A DNA stretch of 64,000 bases from Schlesneria sp. (GTDB lineage Bacteria; Planctomycetota; Planctomycetia; Planctomycetales; Planctomycetaceae), in NCBI GenBank assembly GCA_028291515.1, contig JAQGHU010000042.1:1-64000 (forward strand), given 5' to 3'. This document shows, piece by piece, positions 37,201 through 47,300 of this stretch. Under the pieces are notes generated by a model. That model saw nothing but the letters and a program-made list of their open reading frames with translations, was not told the origin of the DNA and did not search any database. Position 1 is the stretch's first letter, and each line of letters opens with the position of its first letter. The position numbers and the translations under genes were made by a program.

Positions 37201-38486
37201 ACCATTCCAGTGATCTGCTGCTCGTTCAGCAACATTGTGGGGATCACGACGATAGTTTCACTACCGGTCGGAATCCCCGTTCGCAATTCCATCTTCGGCA
37301 GCGTGTGCATTGGCAGGCTGCGTGTGACCCAATAGTTCACAATCCCCATCGCCAGTTCGCTGGCGGGGATCAGGGCGAGCAATGCGGCCAGAATGCACAT
37401 GAATGGAGAGCCACCGGCAGCGGCGGCGATGGCAATGGCGACACCCACTCCGATGGCTGTCAGCGCAGCGATGCTACCGAGATAAACCGTAGCTCCCCGC
37501 TTCAGCACCGCTCGGCTTAGAGCCTCGCGGTATTTAGGGGAGTATCCGATCGCTTTCTCAAGTTGTAGTCGACCGCAATCGATCAGGTAGTAGCCGATAT
37601 GGGCCTGACGCCCATCGTTGGCCGCACGACCTTTTTCGGCGAGTTCGACCACGCGGCGAGCCACCTCGGCCTCGGGTTCGCCAGTCCGTCGCGAGAGTTG
37701 CTGGATTTCACACCGATAGCGTTCCTTTGTCTCCAAATCCATCTGGCCGTAGATTCGATCTGGCTCCTCTTTCAGAATGGCTTCGACCAAGCTGACCTTC
37801 TCAAACATCTCCGACCAATTCATCGTGGTCAGCGTCCGCAGGCTGGGCAGAAGAATGTCGAGGGCCACTGCGGCGTTCACAGGTGAGGGGAGATCGCCAT
37901 TCGAAGTCGAATCTGTGCGGTGCGGAACCGTGAACTCGACCACCAACCGCCGTAACTCTTCGACCATCGCGATGCACAACATGGCTGGCAAAGCCCAGAT
38001 CTCGGCAATCGTGAGCGGCGAGACGGTTTGATACGACTTGAGAAACTGTGCAAGTCGCCCTTCGTCGGTGAGATCGACGAGTTGGCGATGCATGGTCGTG
38101 GCGACCGCGTAAGCTCGCGGGACGCTGTTTCGCACGTAGGGAAGATCAGCAACAAATGTTTTGGGAAGCTGTTCTCGAACTTGGCGAACCAAAGTCAGCA
38201 CGGTGCCGGCCCGTTCCGAGAGCCACATCTCACGTAACGATGCGGCGGCATGATCGTCACCGGTCCATTTTGAGGCGGCAATCTCCAGGGCACGACAATC
38301 CGCGTCGCACCGCTTTAGGAGGAGATTCGCGTCGCCTTTCATCTTCGGGGCGATCACATCTTGTTCGGCAAGTTGCATCGCCGCCTGGGAAATCTGGTCA
38401 CTGCCCGCCCACTGCCTGCTTTTGGATACGTGGTCCTCAGATGTCAATTCATCAATACGAAGCGATGGTGAAGCTTGGACAGCCAT
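34236..38486 (-). CDS. Cyclic beta-1,2-glucan synthase-like glycosyltransferase (GT84 plus glycoamylase domain), no GH94
   Basis: A 1416-residue inner-membrane enzyme. Order: an N-terminal soluble region (about 1-340) with ALPAMLCIAMVEELRRL, membrane helices near 345-395, a cytoplasmic GT84 transferase (about 410-750, ITLDSDTILPHQAARRLVG), more membrane helices (about 760-930), and a C-terminal glycoamylase-like domain (about 930-1350) with RGHHFNWYDTQTL, PRYVSTVDSGNLL, WSGSMFEYLMPTLF, VPWGISESSFAEF, DYTPRR and MAHHQGM. These are signatures of ChvB/NdvB, which uses UDP-glucose to build and cyclise beta-1,2-glucan. Those proteins are about 2800 residues and continue into a GH94 phosphorylase that controls chain length; this one stops at a Pro/Ala/Glu-rich tail. 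A GAGGAG site precedes the start. An ABC exporter follows. Confidence 0.87.
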   Translation of the reverse strand: MAVQASPSLRIDELTSEDHVSKSRQWAGSDQISQAAMQLAEQDVIAPKMKGDANLLLKRCDADCRALEIAASKWTGDDHAAASLREMWLSERAGTVLTLVRQVREQLPKTFVADLPYVRNSVPRAYAVATTMHRQLVDLTDEGRLAQFLKSYQTVSPLTIAEIWALPAMLCIAMVEELRRLVVEFTVPHRTDSTSNGDLPSPVNAAVALDILLPSLRTLTTMNWSEMFEKVSLVEAILKEEPDRIYGQMDLETKERYRCEIQQLSRRTGEPEAEVARRVVELAEKGRAANDGRQAHIGYYLIDCGRLQLEKAIGYSPKYREALSRAVLKRGATVYLGSIAALTAIGVGVAIAIAAAAGGSPFMCILAALLALIPASELAMGIVNYWVTRSLPMHTLPKMELRTGIPTGSETIVVIPTMLLNEQQITGMVETLESHFLANPERNLTFALLTDFGDASEARMPEDDDLLAAAMNSIRRLNERYALINSEPGVSNDRFFLLQRARQLNDADGVWMGWERKRGKLIEFNRFLLGDAKTSYLQVTTEVAQRLSKTKYVITLDSDTILPHQAARRLVGTLSHPLNRPLLAKTESGHCVTAGYAMLQPRIRISLAAAHRSPYSWMNVCGAGLNPYVTGASDVYQDLFQEGSFIGKGIYDVAAFQATLDQAFPANYVLSHDLIEGCHARAGLVTDVELVDGFPARYDADARRQHRWTRGDWQLLPWLLPNVPTASGRRSNPLSLMSRWKVLDNMRRSLVPTALLILLVAGWTVLPGSPVAWTVFALLVPALPLFWDSARVLGQRRHGTTWSERWRNLRDQVGKIFVQTVVSIAMLPHRAQMFTDATVRALVRMLVTRRQLLEWETAAAAENRLSSRNWAIFAEMWFPPLFAIGMALIAIKSGLKSAALLPAIPLLVLWFISPLMAHWISQPTRRKDTSLSADQRQWLWEVARKTWAYFHTYVGPEDHYLPPDNIQDTTEIKVAHRISPTNEGLFLVSALAAHDLGLIGLQPLAELVTSNLDTWEKLPQHRGHHFNWYDTQTLQPLTPRYVSTVDSGNLLVCLLTVQQGFKDLAARKRGPLRDQLQQISKRCGRMAQAMEFRFLFDPKRKLFHIGLNFETQKLDAAHYDLLASEARLASYVAIAKGNVDHHHWFQLGRRMTKVGDQPCLRSWSGSMFEYLMPTLFIPTVENSLLDGTCRAAVKRQIEYGREHGVPWGISESSFAEFNDSGDFGYQAFGIPSLGAQAGLDRDLVIAPYASALALGVDASEAAKNLQELAEIGALGRWGFVDAVDYTPRRQRDGQKFSVVPCYMAHHQGMTMAALANCLRDNCMVHRFRSHPAVHAVELILEERIPDEVPAEPLVAEAPAVEPVAAPTETAPAEHNSDQTQEPLAPALNPETMPAMAEGLAMRSAISSDDVQRNAAE

Positions 38487-39242
38487 TTCAACTCCTCAAT
38501 CAAGACCCTCGTGTCTTCGCGTTGAACAAAAATGAACAACTTGAGGTGGATGCTTTCGCATGGCCTGATTTCAGGCGGCATCCACACTGACACGTTTTAG
38601 TAATGCCGTCGCAAACTCAATGCCGGAGATGGATCGCGATATGTGGCCAAGCAGGGTTCGGCTCTGGAATTCTTCAGGCCAATGCGCTGTTACTCTCGCG
38701 GAATGCCATCGTCTTCGTCTTTGAAAGGGCGGGGCTCCGCCGAGCCTCAGCACTCGTGCAAACGCGACCGACGACGGGTGATCAAGTTGACCCTACCATG
38801 TAGGTATTGGTGGATATCCGAAGGTGAGTGACTTGTCGGCTGGACGCTCACATCACAAATCTCAATTCAGGTCACCGAGTCCGCATGCGGCGGATCGTTA
38901 CGCATGATGATTGATAATCGACCAGACCAATCACTGCCTTCCGATGGCTGTCCATCTTCTGCTCGAATGAAAAGTTTCAACTCGCTCTCTTTGCTCGCAG
39001 TAACTTCGCGGATGTTTATAGTCCGCTTGTTGCACTCAGAGGCGTTAAAATCAAAGCATGGAGCGATTGCAATCACGATTGCATGAAGTTCAGCAATAAC
39101 GATGATTCGAGGTATCTTTCGACTAATTCAGGTCGCAATTGCAAATCGGCCAGCGATACAATCCGGCATGGATTTCGCAAACAAATCCCCAGGCGGAAAT
39201 TGCCCGTGGGGGTCAAAGTCTTAACAGTGTGGAATAAATCAC
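38487..39242. other. Long intergenic region before the RND efflux operon
   Basis: About 755 bases. Frames such as 38867-39076 (minus) and 39083-39358 (plus) show no recognisable family and no good ribosome binding site. The first part is upstream of the glucan synthase gene and must carry its promoter; the last part must carry the efflux promoter (TTAACA..GGAATAAAT near 39222-39238 is a candidate). No regulator gene is seen. Confidence 0.35.
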
Positions 39243-40499
39243 GTGAGAGATCGGCTGCCAGGCTGGTTCGTATGTGCTGTGGTGCTGTTCGTCGCAGGCT
39301 GCTCGCGGCCTCAACAGAAAGCCGGGGCTCCGCCACCTCCCGCCATTCCGGTCAGTGATCTTGTCGAAAGAGAAGTGACGGACTTCGTCGAATTCACAGG
39401 GCGAACCGAAGCGGTGCATGTTGTTGATATCCGTGCACGAGTCACCGGCTATCTGGTAAAGATGCCATTCCGCGAGGGGTCGGAAGTCAAACAAGGGGAT
39501 CTGCTGTTTGAAGTTGATCCACGTCCTTATCAGGCCCAACTGGATCAGGCGACAGCGCAGATCAAGCTCTACGAGGCACAACTCAAGTTAGCACAGGTGA
39601 CGTTGCATCGAGACGAAATCGTTGCCAAGACAACTCCCGGTGCGATCACTCAACAGCAGGTCGATCAAGATCAGGCTGCGGTCGATGAGGCCGCTGCCAG
39701 AGTGGAGGCATATCAAGCCAACATCGAAGTTTACAAATTGAATCTGGAATTCACGCAGGTGAAGTCACCGATCGATGGCCATGTCAGCCGCTATTATCTG
39801 ACGCTTGGCAATCTGGTGAATCAGGATCAGACGCTACTGACTACCGTCGTCTCGGAAGACCCGATCTATTCTTATTTCGACGTGGATGAGCCAACAGTTC
39901 TACGAGTTCGCAAAGCAATTAACGAAGGCAAGATTGAGCGCTACCAGCAAGGAAAGTTACCCGTTTACATGGGATTGCAGGGCGAAGAGGGCTATCAGCA
40001 CGAGGGGATGCTGGACTTCGTCAATAACCAGGTCAATCCCGCGACCGGCAGTATCCTGGTACGCGGTGTCTTTCCCAATCCGATTCCCGAATCAGGCGTA
40101 ACAAGGATCTTGTCCCCCGGGATGTTCGTCCGGGTCCGGCTACCGATCGGCAAGCCTCACCCGGCACTGTTGGTGATCGATCGTGCGATCGGATCTGATC
40201 AGGGGTTGAAGTACGTCTACGTGGTCAGCAAGGACAACAAGGTCGAATACCGTCGCGTGAAGACCGGTGCGCTGCAGGACGACGGGTTGCGCGTGATCAC
40301 CGAAGGACTGAAGCCAAAGGAAGTTATCGTCGTCGGTGGTTTGCAACAATTGCGGCCGAAGATGGAGATCAAGCCTGACAGCACGCCGATGCCCACAATT
40401 GGTAAAGGGAAGGGTCAGTACGGCGACAACCCCGACGAGCAGCAGAAAAGCGACAAATCAAAAGACGATGGCAGTGGCAATAAGCCACAGGAAAAGTAG
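39243..40499 (+). CDS. RND efflux periplasmic adaptor (membrane fusion lipoprotein)
   Basis: A 418-residue protein from a GTG start. The leader ends in a lipobox (VVLFVAGC, Cys20). It has the AcrA/MexE layout: barrel-sandwich strand VDIRARVTGYLVKMPFREGSEVKQGDLLFEVDPRPY, a helical hairpin rich in Ala/Gln/Glu (about 100-170), LTLGNLVNQDQTLLTTV, a beta-barrel part and a membrane-proximal domain with YVVSKDNKVEYRRVKTG, then a Lys/Asp/Gly-rich tail. It should bridge the inner-membrane pumps to an outer-membrane channel. It is first in a three-gene operon with two pump genes; no TolC-like gene is in the window. Confidence 0.9.
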   Translation: MRDRLPGWFVCAVVLFVAGCSRPQQKAGAPPPPAIPVSDLVEREVTDFVEFTGRTEAVHVVDIRARVTGYLVKMPFREGSEVKQGDLLFEVDPRPYQAQLDQATAQIKLYEAQLKLAQVTLHRDEIVAKTTPGAITQQQVDQDQAAVDEAAARVEAYQANIEVYKLNLEFTQVKSPIDGHVSRYYLTLGNLVNQDQTLLTTVVSEDPIYSYFDVDEPTVLRVRKAINEGKIERYQQGKLPVYMGLQGEEGYQHEGMLDFVNNQVNPATGSILVRGVFPNPIPESGVTRILSPGMFVRVRLPIGKPHPALLVIDRAIGSDQGLKYVYVVSKDNKVEYRRVKTGALQDDGLRVITEGLKPKEVIVVGGLQQLRPKMEIKPDSTPMPTIGKGKGQYGDNPDEQQKSDKSKDDGSGNKPQEK

Positions 40500-40532
40500 C
40501 GCCATGTCATTACTCGTCTGGAGTCCGATGTC

Positions 40533-43500
40533 GTGATTTCCCACTTCTTCATTGATCGGCCGATCTTTGCAGCAGTGGTCTCGATCGTGATCGTACTGAC
40601 CGGAGCCATCGCGGCGGTCTTCCTGCCGATTGCTCAATACCCTCAGATTACTCCTCCCGCGATTCAGGTCTCGATCAGCTATCCAGGTGCGAATGCGCAG
40701 GTTGTCGCAGATACAGTCGCGGCTCCCATCGAACAGCAGGTCAACGGCGTCGAGGGGATGCTGTACATGTCGTCGCAGATGGGCAACGACGGTTCGTACT
40801 CGTTGACGGTCACCTTCGATATCGGGACGGATCTCAATACCGCCCTCGTGATGGTGCAGAACCGAGTGTCACTGGCCATGCCTCAGTTGCCATTGTCGGT
40901 TCAAAACCAGGGCATCACGATTCGCAAAAGGACGCCCGACATCCTGATGGTCATCAATTTCTTCTCGCCAGATGACCGCTACGACAATATCTATCTCAGC
41001 AACTATGCCACGATCAACCTGAAAGATGAGTTACTCCGGATCGACGGCGTCTCGGATATTATCGTACTGGGGCAACGTGATTACAGCATCAGGGCTTGGC
41101 TCGATCCGCAGAAGTTGGCCGCTCACGACATGACCGCGATGGATGTTGCCGCCGCGATTCAAACTCAAAATCTGGACGCCCCAGTCGGGCAGGTGGGCCA
41201 GCCGACTGCTCCGAAGGGACAGGCATTTCAACTGCCTGTGGATACCTTGGGGCGCCTCAGCGACCCTGAAGAGTTCGAACAAATCATTGTGAAAACAAGT
41301 GGTGCGCCCGCCAAACCACGATCCAGTTCGACTCAAGCTGCCGCCCCCAAGCTGCCGCCACAAGCAACGAATACGATGTCGATGGATAGTTCGTCGGGAA
41401 CGAGCACCAGTACGACGAGCGGCCTGCCGAGCGACCTGGCAATCTTGCCAACGAATCCGGGCACTGGAACGTCATCGTCCGCCAGCGGCAATTCCGCTTC
41501 ACAGCAACCGGTTGATCCTGCAATGATCTCATTGACGTCGCCGACATCGGGGGTTCAAGGTGGTGCCTCGACGGGCGGCGGCGGCGCCTCCAGTGCTGGT
41601 GGAGCTTCCACGTCCGGAGGGGCGACGGCGAGCGGTGGAGCCTCCGCGGGTAGCACCACTTCATCGACGACCAGTCTGCCGATCACGTCGCCAGCCAGCA
41701 GCCTCGGCAGTACGTCGATCGTCAGCGGCACCAGCGCAACGCTGCGCGGTAACCCACCGACCGTTGGTATCGTCCGACTGCGAGATATCGCCACAGTCGA
41801 GATGGGTGCGCAGAACTACAACCAGTACTGCACGTTTGACGGTCGCCCTTCCGTCGGCCTGGCCGTCTTCCAGCTACCGAACACCAATGCATTGGACATT
41901 GCCGATCGCGCCAAGAAGAAGATGGAAGAACTGAAGTCGCGGTTTCCGGAGGGAATCGAGTACACAATCGCTTACGACATCACACCGTTCGTGCGCGAAT
42001 CGGTTGCGGATGTCGTCCGCACGTTACTGGAAGCGATCGTGCTGGTGGGGTTGGTGGTGCTGCTGTTCCTGCAGAATTGGCGAGCAGTGCTGATTCCGTT
42101 AGCGGCAGTTCCCGTGGCAATCATCGGCACCTTCGCGGTGATGGCCGCCTGTAACTTCAGCTTGAACAATATCTCCCTGTTTGGGCTCGTGCTGGCAATC
42201 GGGATCGTCGTCGACGATGCGATTGTCGTTGTCGAGAACGTGGAACGCTGGCTCGATGAGGGGCTGTCGTCTCGTGATGCGGCTCGCAAAGCGATGGAAG
42301 AGGTCACGGGCCCCGTGGTCGCGGTGGCGCTCGTGTTGTGTGCGGTGTTCGTTCCCTGTGCTTTTATCAGTGGAATTACGGGGCGGTTCTTCCTGCAGTT
42401 CGCCGTGACGATCGCCGCGTCGACAGTCTTCTCGGCCATCAACTCACTGACGCTCAGTCCTGCCCTGGCGGCCATCCTGCTCAGGCCGCGGAAGCACGAA
42501 AAGGACTGGCTGCAATCATTGTTAGACCAGACTTTGGGTTGGCTATTCAAAGGTTTCAATTCGATCTTCGCAGCGAGTACCGAAGGTTATGCCTGGGTGG
42601 TCGGCAAACTGCTGCGAGTCAGCTTCGTCGTTTTGCTGGGATATGGCGGGCTATTGGTGCTCACTTATCTCGTTTTCAAAGTCGCGCCCACGGGCTTCGT
42701 TCCAGATCAGGACCAGGGACGAGTCATCGCTAATGTTCAATTGCCAGATTCCTCATCGCTGCAGCGGACGCAAGAAGTCGTGGAGATGATCGACAAGATT
42801 GCACGCGAGACCCCCGGTGTTGCCCATACGATCTCAATTTCCGGGATGTCGTTTGTGCTGTCGGCGAACAGTTCTAATTTTGCGTCGATGTTTATTGTGC
42901 TGGAACCGTTCGAAAAGCGGCGCGCTGCAAATCTACGTGATACAGCTATCATGGCTCACCTGCGAAGAGAATGGGCGAGGCACATCAAAGATGGACAGGT
43001 GATGGTCTTTGGCGCGCCGCCAATTCCGGGGCTGAGTGTGGCGGGCGGATTCAAGTTGCAGGTCGAAGATCGCGGCGGAATTGGATTGGAATCGCTGCAG
43101 CAACAGACCGACGGACTGATTCAGAAGCTGCAAAAAGAGCCGTCGCTGGTCGGTGTTTCCACCCAGTTTCGCTCGAACACGCCTCAACTCTTTATGGACA
43201 TCGATCGCGAAAAGGTTACTTCCCTGGGGATCTCGGTCGACGACGTGGACAATACGCTGGGGATGTATCTCGGATCCTTGTACGTCAACAGTTTCAATCG
43301 ATTTGGACGGCATTGGCAAGTCACCATTCAAGCCGACGGCGCGTACCGAGCGAGACTGGAACAGCTCAGCCTGTTCAAGGTGCGCAGCAAGACGGGGCAG
43401 ATGGTGCCGCTGAGCACCTTGATCAATCTGCGCGAGATCGGCGGTCCGGTCTTCGTGACTCGCTATAACCTGGCGACTGCGGCGCCCATCACAGGAAACC

Positions 43501-44363
43501 TGCGCCCCGGCATCAGTAGTGGCGAAGCAATCGCCGCCACCGAAAAACTTGCTGGCGAATCGTTGCCGCTGTCGATGAAGACGGAATGGACCGAGTTGAT
43601 GTTCATGCAGATCCGCGCCGGCAACACGGCGATCTACGTGTTTCTGCTGGCGATTCTCTGCGTCTTTCTGGCACTGTCTGCTCTCTATGAGAGTTGGTCG
43701 CTTCCTTTAGCGGTCATTCTGGTAGTGCCCCTGTGCCTATTGTGTTCAGTGACGGGAGTCCTGCTGACGGGATCATCCGTCAATATTTTCGTGCAGATCG
43801 GCTTGGTCGTCCTGGTGGGACTGGCGTGTAAAAACGCGATCCTGGTCGTGGAGTTCGCGCGACAGTTGCATCAACAGGGAAAATCACGGTTCGACGCCAC
43901 CCAGGAAGCTTCCAAGCGGCGATTGCGGCCCATCTTGATGACTTCTTTCGCATTCATCCTGGGTGTCTTCCCGTTGGTCATCGCCCAAGGGGCCGGTGCC
44001 GAGATGCGTCAGTCGCTGGGAACCGCCGTCTTCAGCGGCATGATCGGTGTGACACTGTTCGGCATCTTTCTGACGCCGGTCTTCTTCTACGTCATCCAAG
44101 GAGTGGGCGAGACTCGATTCTTCTCATCGCAAATCGCTCAGCGGATCGGCTTGTGCGCGGCGGTTATCGTTCCTGTGGCAGTTCTTGCCCTGGCCACATT
44201 CGGAATTCCTGCGCTTGGTCTTCCTCCTTTGAAGATCTCTAAGGGGGTTCAGTTTACGACGTTGATGGTCGCGGTTCTCGGCGTGCCGGCAGTCCTGCTG
44301 ATCCGTAACCTGCGCCAACAGCACGATCGTGATTCGCAGACATCGAAGGAAGAGCAGAAGTGA
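40533..44363 (+). CDS. HAE1-type RND efflux pump 1, with long low-complexity insertion
   Basis: A 1276-residue inner-membrane pump of the AcrB/MexF family, driven by the proton gradient and exporting hydrophobic compounds. It starts SHFFIDRPIFAAVVSIVIV, carries the proton-relay aspartates in GIVVDDAIVVVENVERW, and shows YESWSLPLAVILVVPLCLL and GLACKNAILVVEFARQ near the C-terminal half. Between QIIVKTSG and IVRLRDIATVEMG (residues about 256-410) lies a Ser/Gly/Thr/Ala/Pro-rich segment of about 155 residues absent from AcrB (about 1050 residues). Start is GTG with GGAG upstream. Its stop overlaps the next pump's start by four bases (GTGA). Confidence 0.93.
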   Translation: MISHFFIDRPIFAAVVSIVIVLTGAIAAVFLPIAQYPQITPPAIQVSISYPGANAQVVADTVAAPIEQQVNGVEGMLYMSSQMGNDGSYSLTVTFDIGTDLNTALVMVQNRVSLAMPQLPLSVQNQGITIRKRTPDILMVINFFSPDDRYDNIYLSNYATINLKDELLRIDGVSDIIVLGQRDYSIRAWLDPQKLAAHDMTAMDVAAAIQTQNLDAPVGQVGQPTAPKGQAFQLPVDTLGRLSDPEEFEQIIVKTSGAPAKPRSSSTQAAAPKLPPQATNTMSMDSSSGTSTSTTSGLPSDLAILPTNPGTGTSSSASGNSASQQPVDPAMISLTSPTSGVQGGASTGGGGASSAGGASTSGGATASGGASAGSTTSSTTSLPITSPASSLGSTSIVSGTSATLRGNPPTVGIVRLRDIATVEMGAQNYNQYCTFDGRPSVGLAVFQLPNTNALDIADRAKKKMEELKSRFPEGIEYTIAYDITPFVRESVADVVRTLLEAIVLVGLVVLLFLQNWRAVLIPLAAVPVAIIGTFAVMAACNFSLNNISLFGLVLAIGIVVDDAIVVVENVERWLDEGLSSRDAARKAMEEVTGPVVAVALVLCAVFVPCAFISGITGRFFLQFAVTIAASTVFSAINSLTLSPALAAILLRPRKHEKDWLQSLLDQTLGWLFKGFNSIFAASTEGYAWVVGKLLRVSFVVLLGYGGLLVLTYLVFKVAPTGFVPDQDQGRVIANVQLPDSSSLQRTQEVVEMIDKIARETPGVAHTISISGMSFVLSANSSNFASMFIVLEPFEKRRAANLRDTAIMAHLRREWARHIKDGQVMVFGAPPIPGLSVAGGFKLQVEDRGGIGLESLQQQTDGLIQKLQKEPSLVGVSTQFRSNTPQLFMDIDREKVTSLGISVDDVDNTLGMYLGSLYVNSFNRFGRHWQVTIQADGAYRARLEQLSLFKVRSKTGQMVPLSTLINLREIGGPVFVTRYNLATAAPITGNLRPGISSGEAIAATEKLAGESLPLSMKTEWTELMFMQIRAGNTAIYVFLLAILCVFLALSALYESWSLPLAVILVVPLCLLCSVTGVLLTGSSVNIFVQIGLVVLVGLACKNAILVVEFARQLHQQGKSRFDATQEASKRRLRPILMTSFAFILGVFPLVIAQGAGAEMRQSLGTAVFSGMIGVTLFGIFLTPVFFYVIQGVGETRFFSSQIAQRIGLCAAVIVPVAVLALATFGIPALGLPPLKISKGVQFTTLMVAVLGVPAVLLIRNLRQQHDRDSQTSKEEQK

Positions 44364-47300
44364 TTTCTCGTTTTTTTATCGATCGTCCGATCTTCGCATC
44401 CGTGCTGTCGATCGTGTTTGTCCTGGCCGGGGCCGTCTCGGTCTTCTCACTGCCGGTGGCCCAGTACCCCGATGTGACTCCGCCGACGGTCGTCGTCACG
44501 GCGCTGTATCCCGGTGCCAATGCCCTGACGGTGCGCGACACCGTCGCAGCCCCGATCGAGGAACAAGTCAGCGGCGTCGAAGGCATGATGTACATGTCCT
44601 CGCAGTCGACAAACGACGGTGCCTACACGCTGACCGTGACGTTCCGCATGGGGATGGACTCGGATATGGCTCAGGTTCTGGTCCAGAACCGCGTCTCATT
44701 GGCGTTACCGGTGATTCCACTCCTCGTTCAGAACGAGGGGATCAATGTCAAGAAGATGTCGCCCAACACGTTGATGATCGTGAATCTGGTCTCTCCCGAC
44801 GATCGCTATGACAGCATCTTCCTCAGCAATTACGCCACGATTTACCTGAAGGACGAACTCGGCCGTCTCCCTGGCGTTGCTGGAATCACGTACCTCGGCC
44901 AGCGCGACTATAGTCTACGAGCCTGGTTGGATCCCGACAAACTCGCCTCGATGAACCTCACGGCGAAGGACGTGTCAAACGCGATCAATCAGCAGAACCT
45001 GCAAGTCGCGGCCGGGCAGATCGGTCAGCAGCCTGTTCCTCAAGGACAGCAATTTCAACTCGCCATCAACACTTTGGGAAGATTGACTGAACCGGAACAG
45101 TTTGCTGACATCATCCTGAAGGCGGGGCCCAGCTCGACCGACATGCAGTCGACGCCGAACGGACAAGGGGATTCGACTGCTGCTCCTTCGGCTGGCAATT
45201 CGTCGTCGAGTTCCGGCGGCCAATTGAGTTCCAGTTCCTCTAGCGGCGGAACGCAGCAGTCCACCAGCATTGTTCGTCTGCGCGATGTCGGTAGCGTTGT
45301 CCTGGGATCGCAGCAATACAATCAGTCCTGCACGCTCGATGGCCGGCCGTCGGTTGCGCTTTCCATCTTTCAGCTTCCCGGGTCCAACGCACTCAGCACG
45401 GCTGATGGCGTCTACGCCAAGATGAAAGAACTGAAAAACCGATTTCCCGAGGGCTTGGAGTACGAGATCGTCTACGACACGACGCCGTTTATCCGAGAGT
45501 CTGTCAACGAAGTCTTCGCGACGTTGCGGGACGCGATCATCCTGGTCGCGATTGTCGTCCTGGTGTTCCTGCAAAACTGGCGCGCGGCGGTTATTCCGCT
45601 GATTGCGGTTCCTGTCGCCATTGTCGGGACGTTCGCCGTGATGGCGGCGTTCGGATTCTCATTAAATAATCTGTCACTGTTCGGTCTGGTGCTGGCCATC
45701 GGGATCGTCGTCGATGACGCGATCGTCGTTGTGGAGAACGTGGAACGGTGGCTCGACAAGGGCGAGCAGCCGCGTGAAGCAGCCCGCAAAGCGATGGATG
45801 AAGTAACCGGGCCTGTGATCGCCGTCGCACTGGTCCTGATCGCTGTTTTTATCCCGTGCATGTTTCTCGGCGGAATCACCGGCCAGTTCTTTCGACAGTT
45901 CGCGGTGACAATCGCGGTATCGACGGTGATCTCCGCATTTAACTCGATCACGCTCAGCCCGGCCCTCGCCGCGATCCTGTTGAAGCCGCGGGGGACGAAG
46001 CCCGACATTTTGAACTGGTCATTGAATTTCGTATTCGGCTGGTTCTTCAAGCTGTTTAATACGGCCTTCGCTGCGAGCACTTCGCTCTATACCAGTGTCG
46101 TGGGTGGTCTGCTGCGCATCAGCTTTGTCGTGATGCTGGTCTATGGCGGTCTGCTGGTGCTGACGTATTGGGAGTTCAAGCGTGCACCGACCGGTTTTAT
46201 CCCCCAGCAAGACAAGGGATATCTGCTTCTGAACGTACAACTGCCCGATTCGGCATCCGTCGAACGGACGCAAGAGGTCATGGAGCGAATCGAAGCATTG
46301 GCTCGCAAAACCGACGGCGTGGCGCACACAGTTGGCATTTCAGGGCAATCGCTGATTCTGAACGCCACTGCTCCCAACTATGGTTCGATGTACGTACTCT
46401 TCAAGGAATTCAAAGATCGCCGCCGGGGGAAATTAACAGCGGACGTCATCGCGGCGTCACTGCGCGATCAGTGTCAGCAACAGGTGAGTGACGCTGTCGT
46501 CACCACGTTCAGCCCGCCCCCTGTTGATGGTCTTGGCACCACGGGCGGTTTCAAGATTGTGATTGAAGACCGCGGCAACCTGGGATCGGCCGAATTGCAA
46601 AAGGTCAGCGATCAGATCGTCGCCGACGGGAACGAGACCAAGGGTCTGCAAGGCCTGTTCAATAGCGCACGAGCAGACACTCCCTGGCTCTACCTGGAGA
46701 TCGATCGAACCAAATGCATGGCACTTGGCGTGCTGGTGAGCGACATCTTTGACACGTTGCAGATCTATTTCGGTTCGTACTACGTCAACAACTTCAATGA
46801 ATTCGGCCGCACGTGGCAGGTCAATATTCAAGCCGATCAGCGATTCCGAAGTCGGGTGAGCGACCTGCGACAGCTTCAAGTTCGCAATCTCCAGGGACAG
46901 ATGATTCGTCTCGGCACGTTGGTCAATATCCGTGACACGTCCGGGCCAGTGATGGTCATGCGTTACAACCTGTACTCGGCCACGACAATCACGGGTGATG
47001 TAACGCCGGAATTCAGTTCTGGTCAAGCGATCGACACCATGCAGCAGATCGCAGCTAAGCGTCTGCCTCGTTCTATGGCATATGACTGGACTGAGCTGAC
47101 TTATCTGCAGTTGCAAGTGGGCAATGCCGCGATCGCAGTCTTCGTGCTGTCGGTCGTCTTCGTCTTTCTGGTGCTGGCGGCCCAGTATGAAAGCTGGTCG
47201 CTGCCGTTGGCGGTCATCCTGGTTGTGCCGATGTGCCTGCTATGCTCGATCGTCGGTATTTCGATGGCCTGGATGGAAGTGAACATCTTCACGCAGATCG

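Noticed and set aside
38867-39076. 69-residue minus-strand frame before the efflux operon
   Set aside because: No homology recognised, no ribosome binding site and no supporting context.
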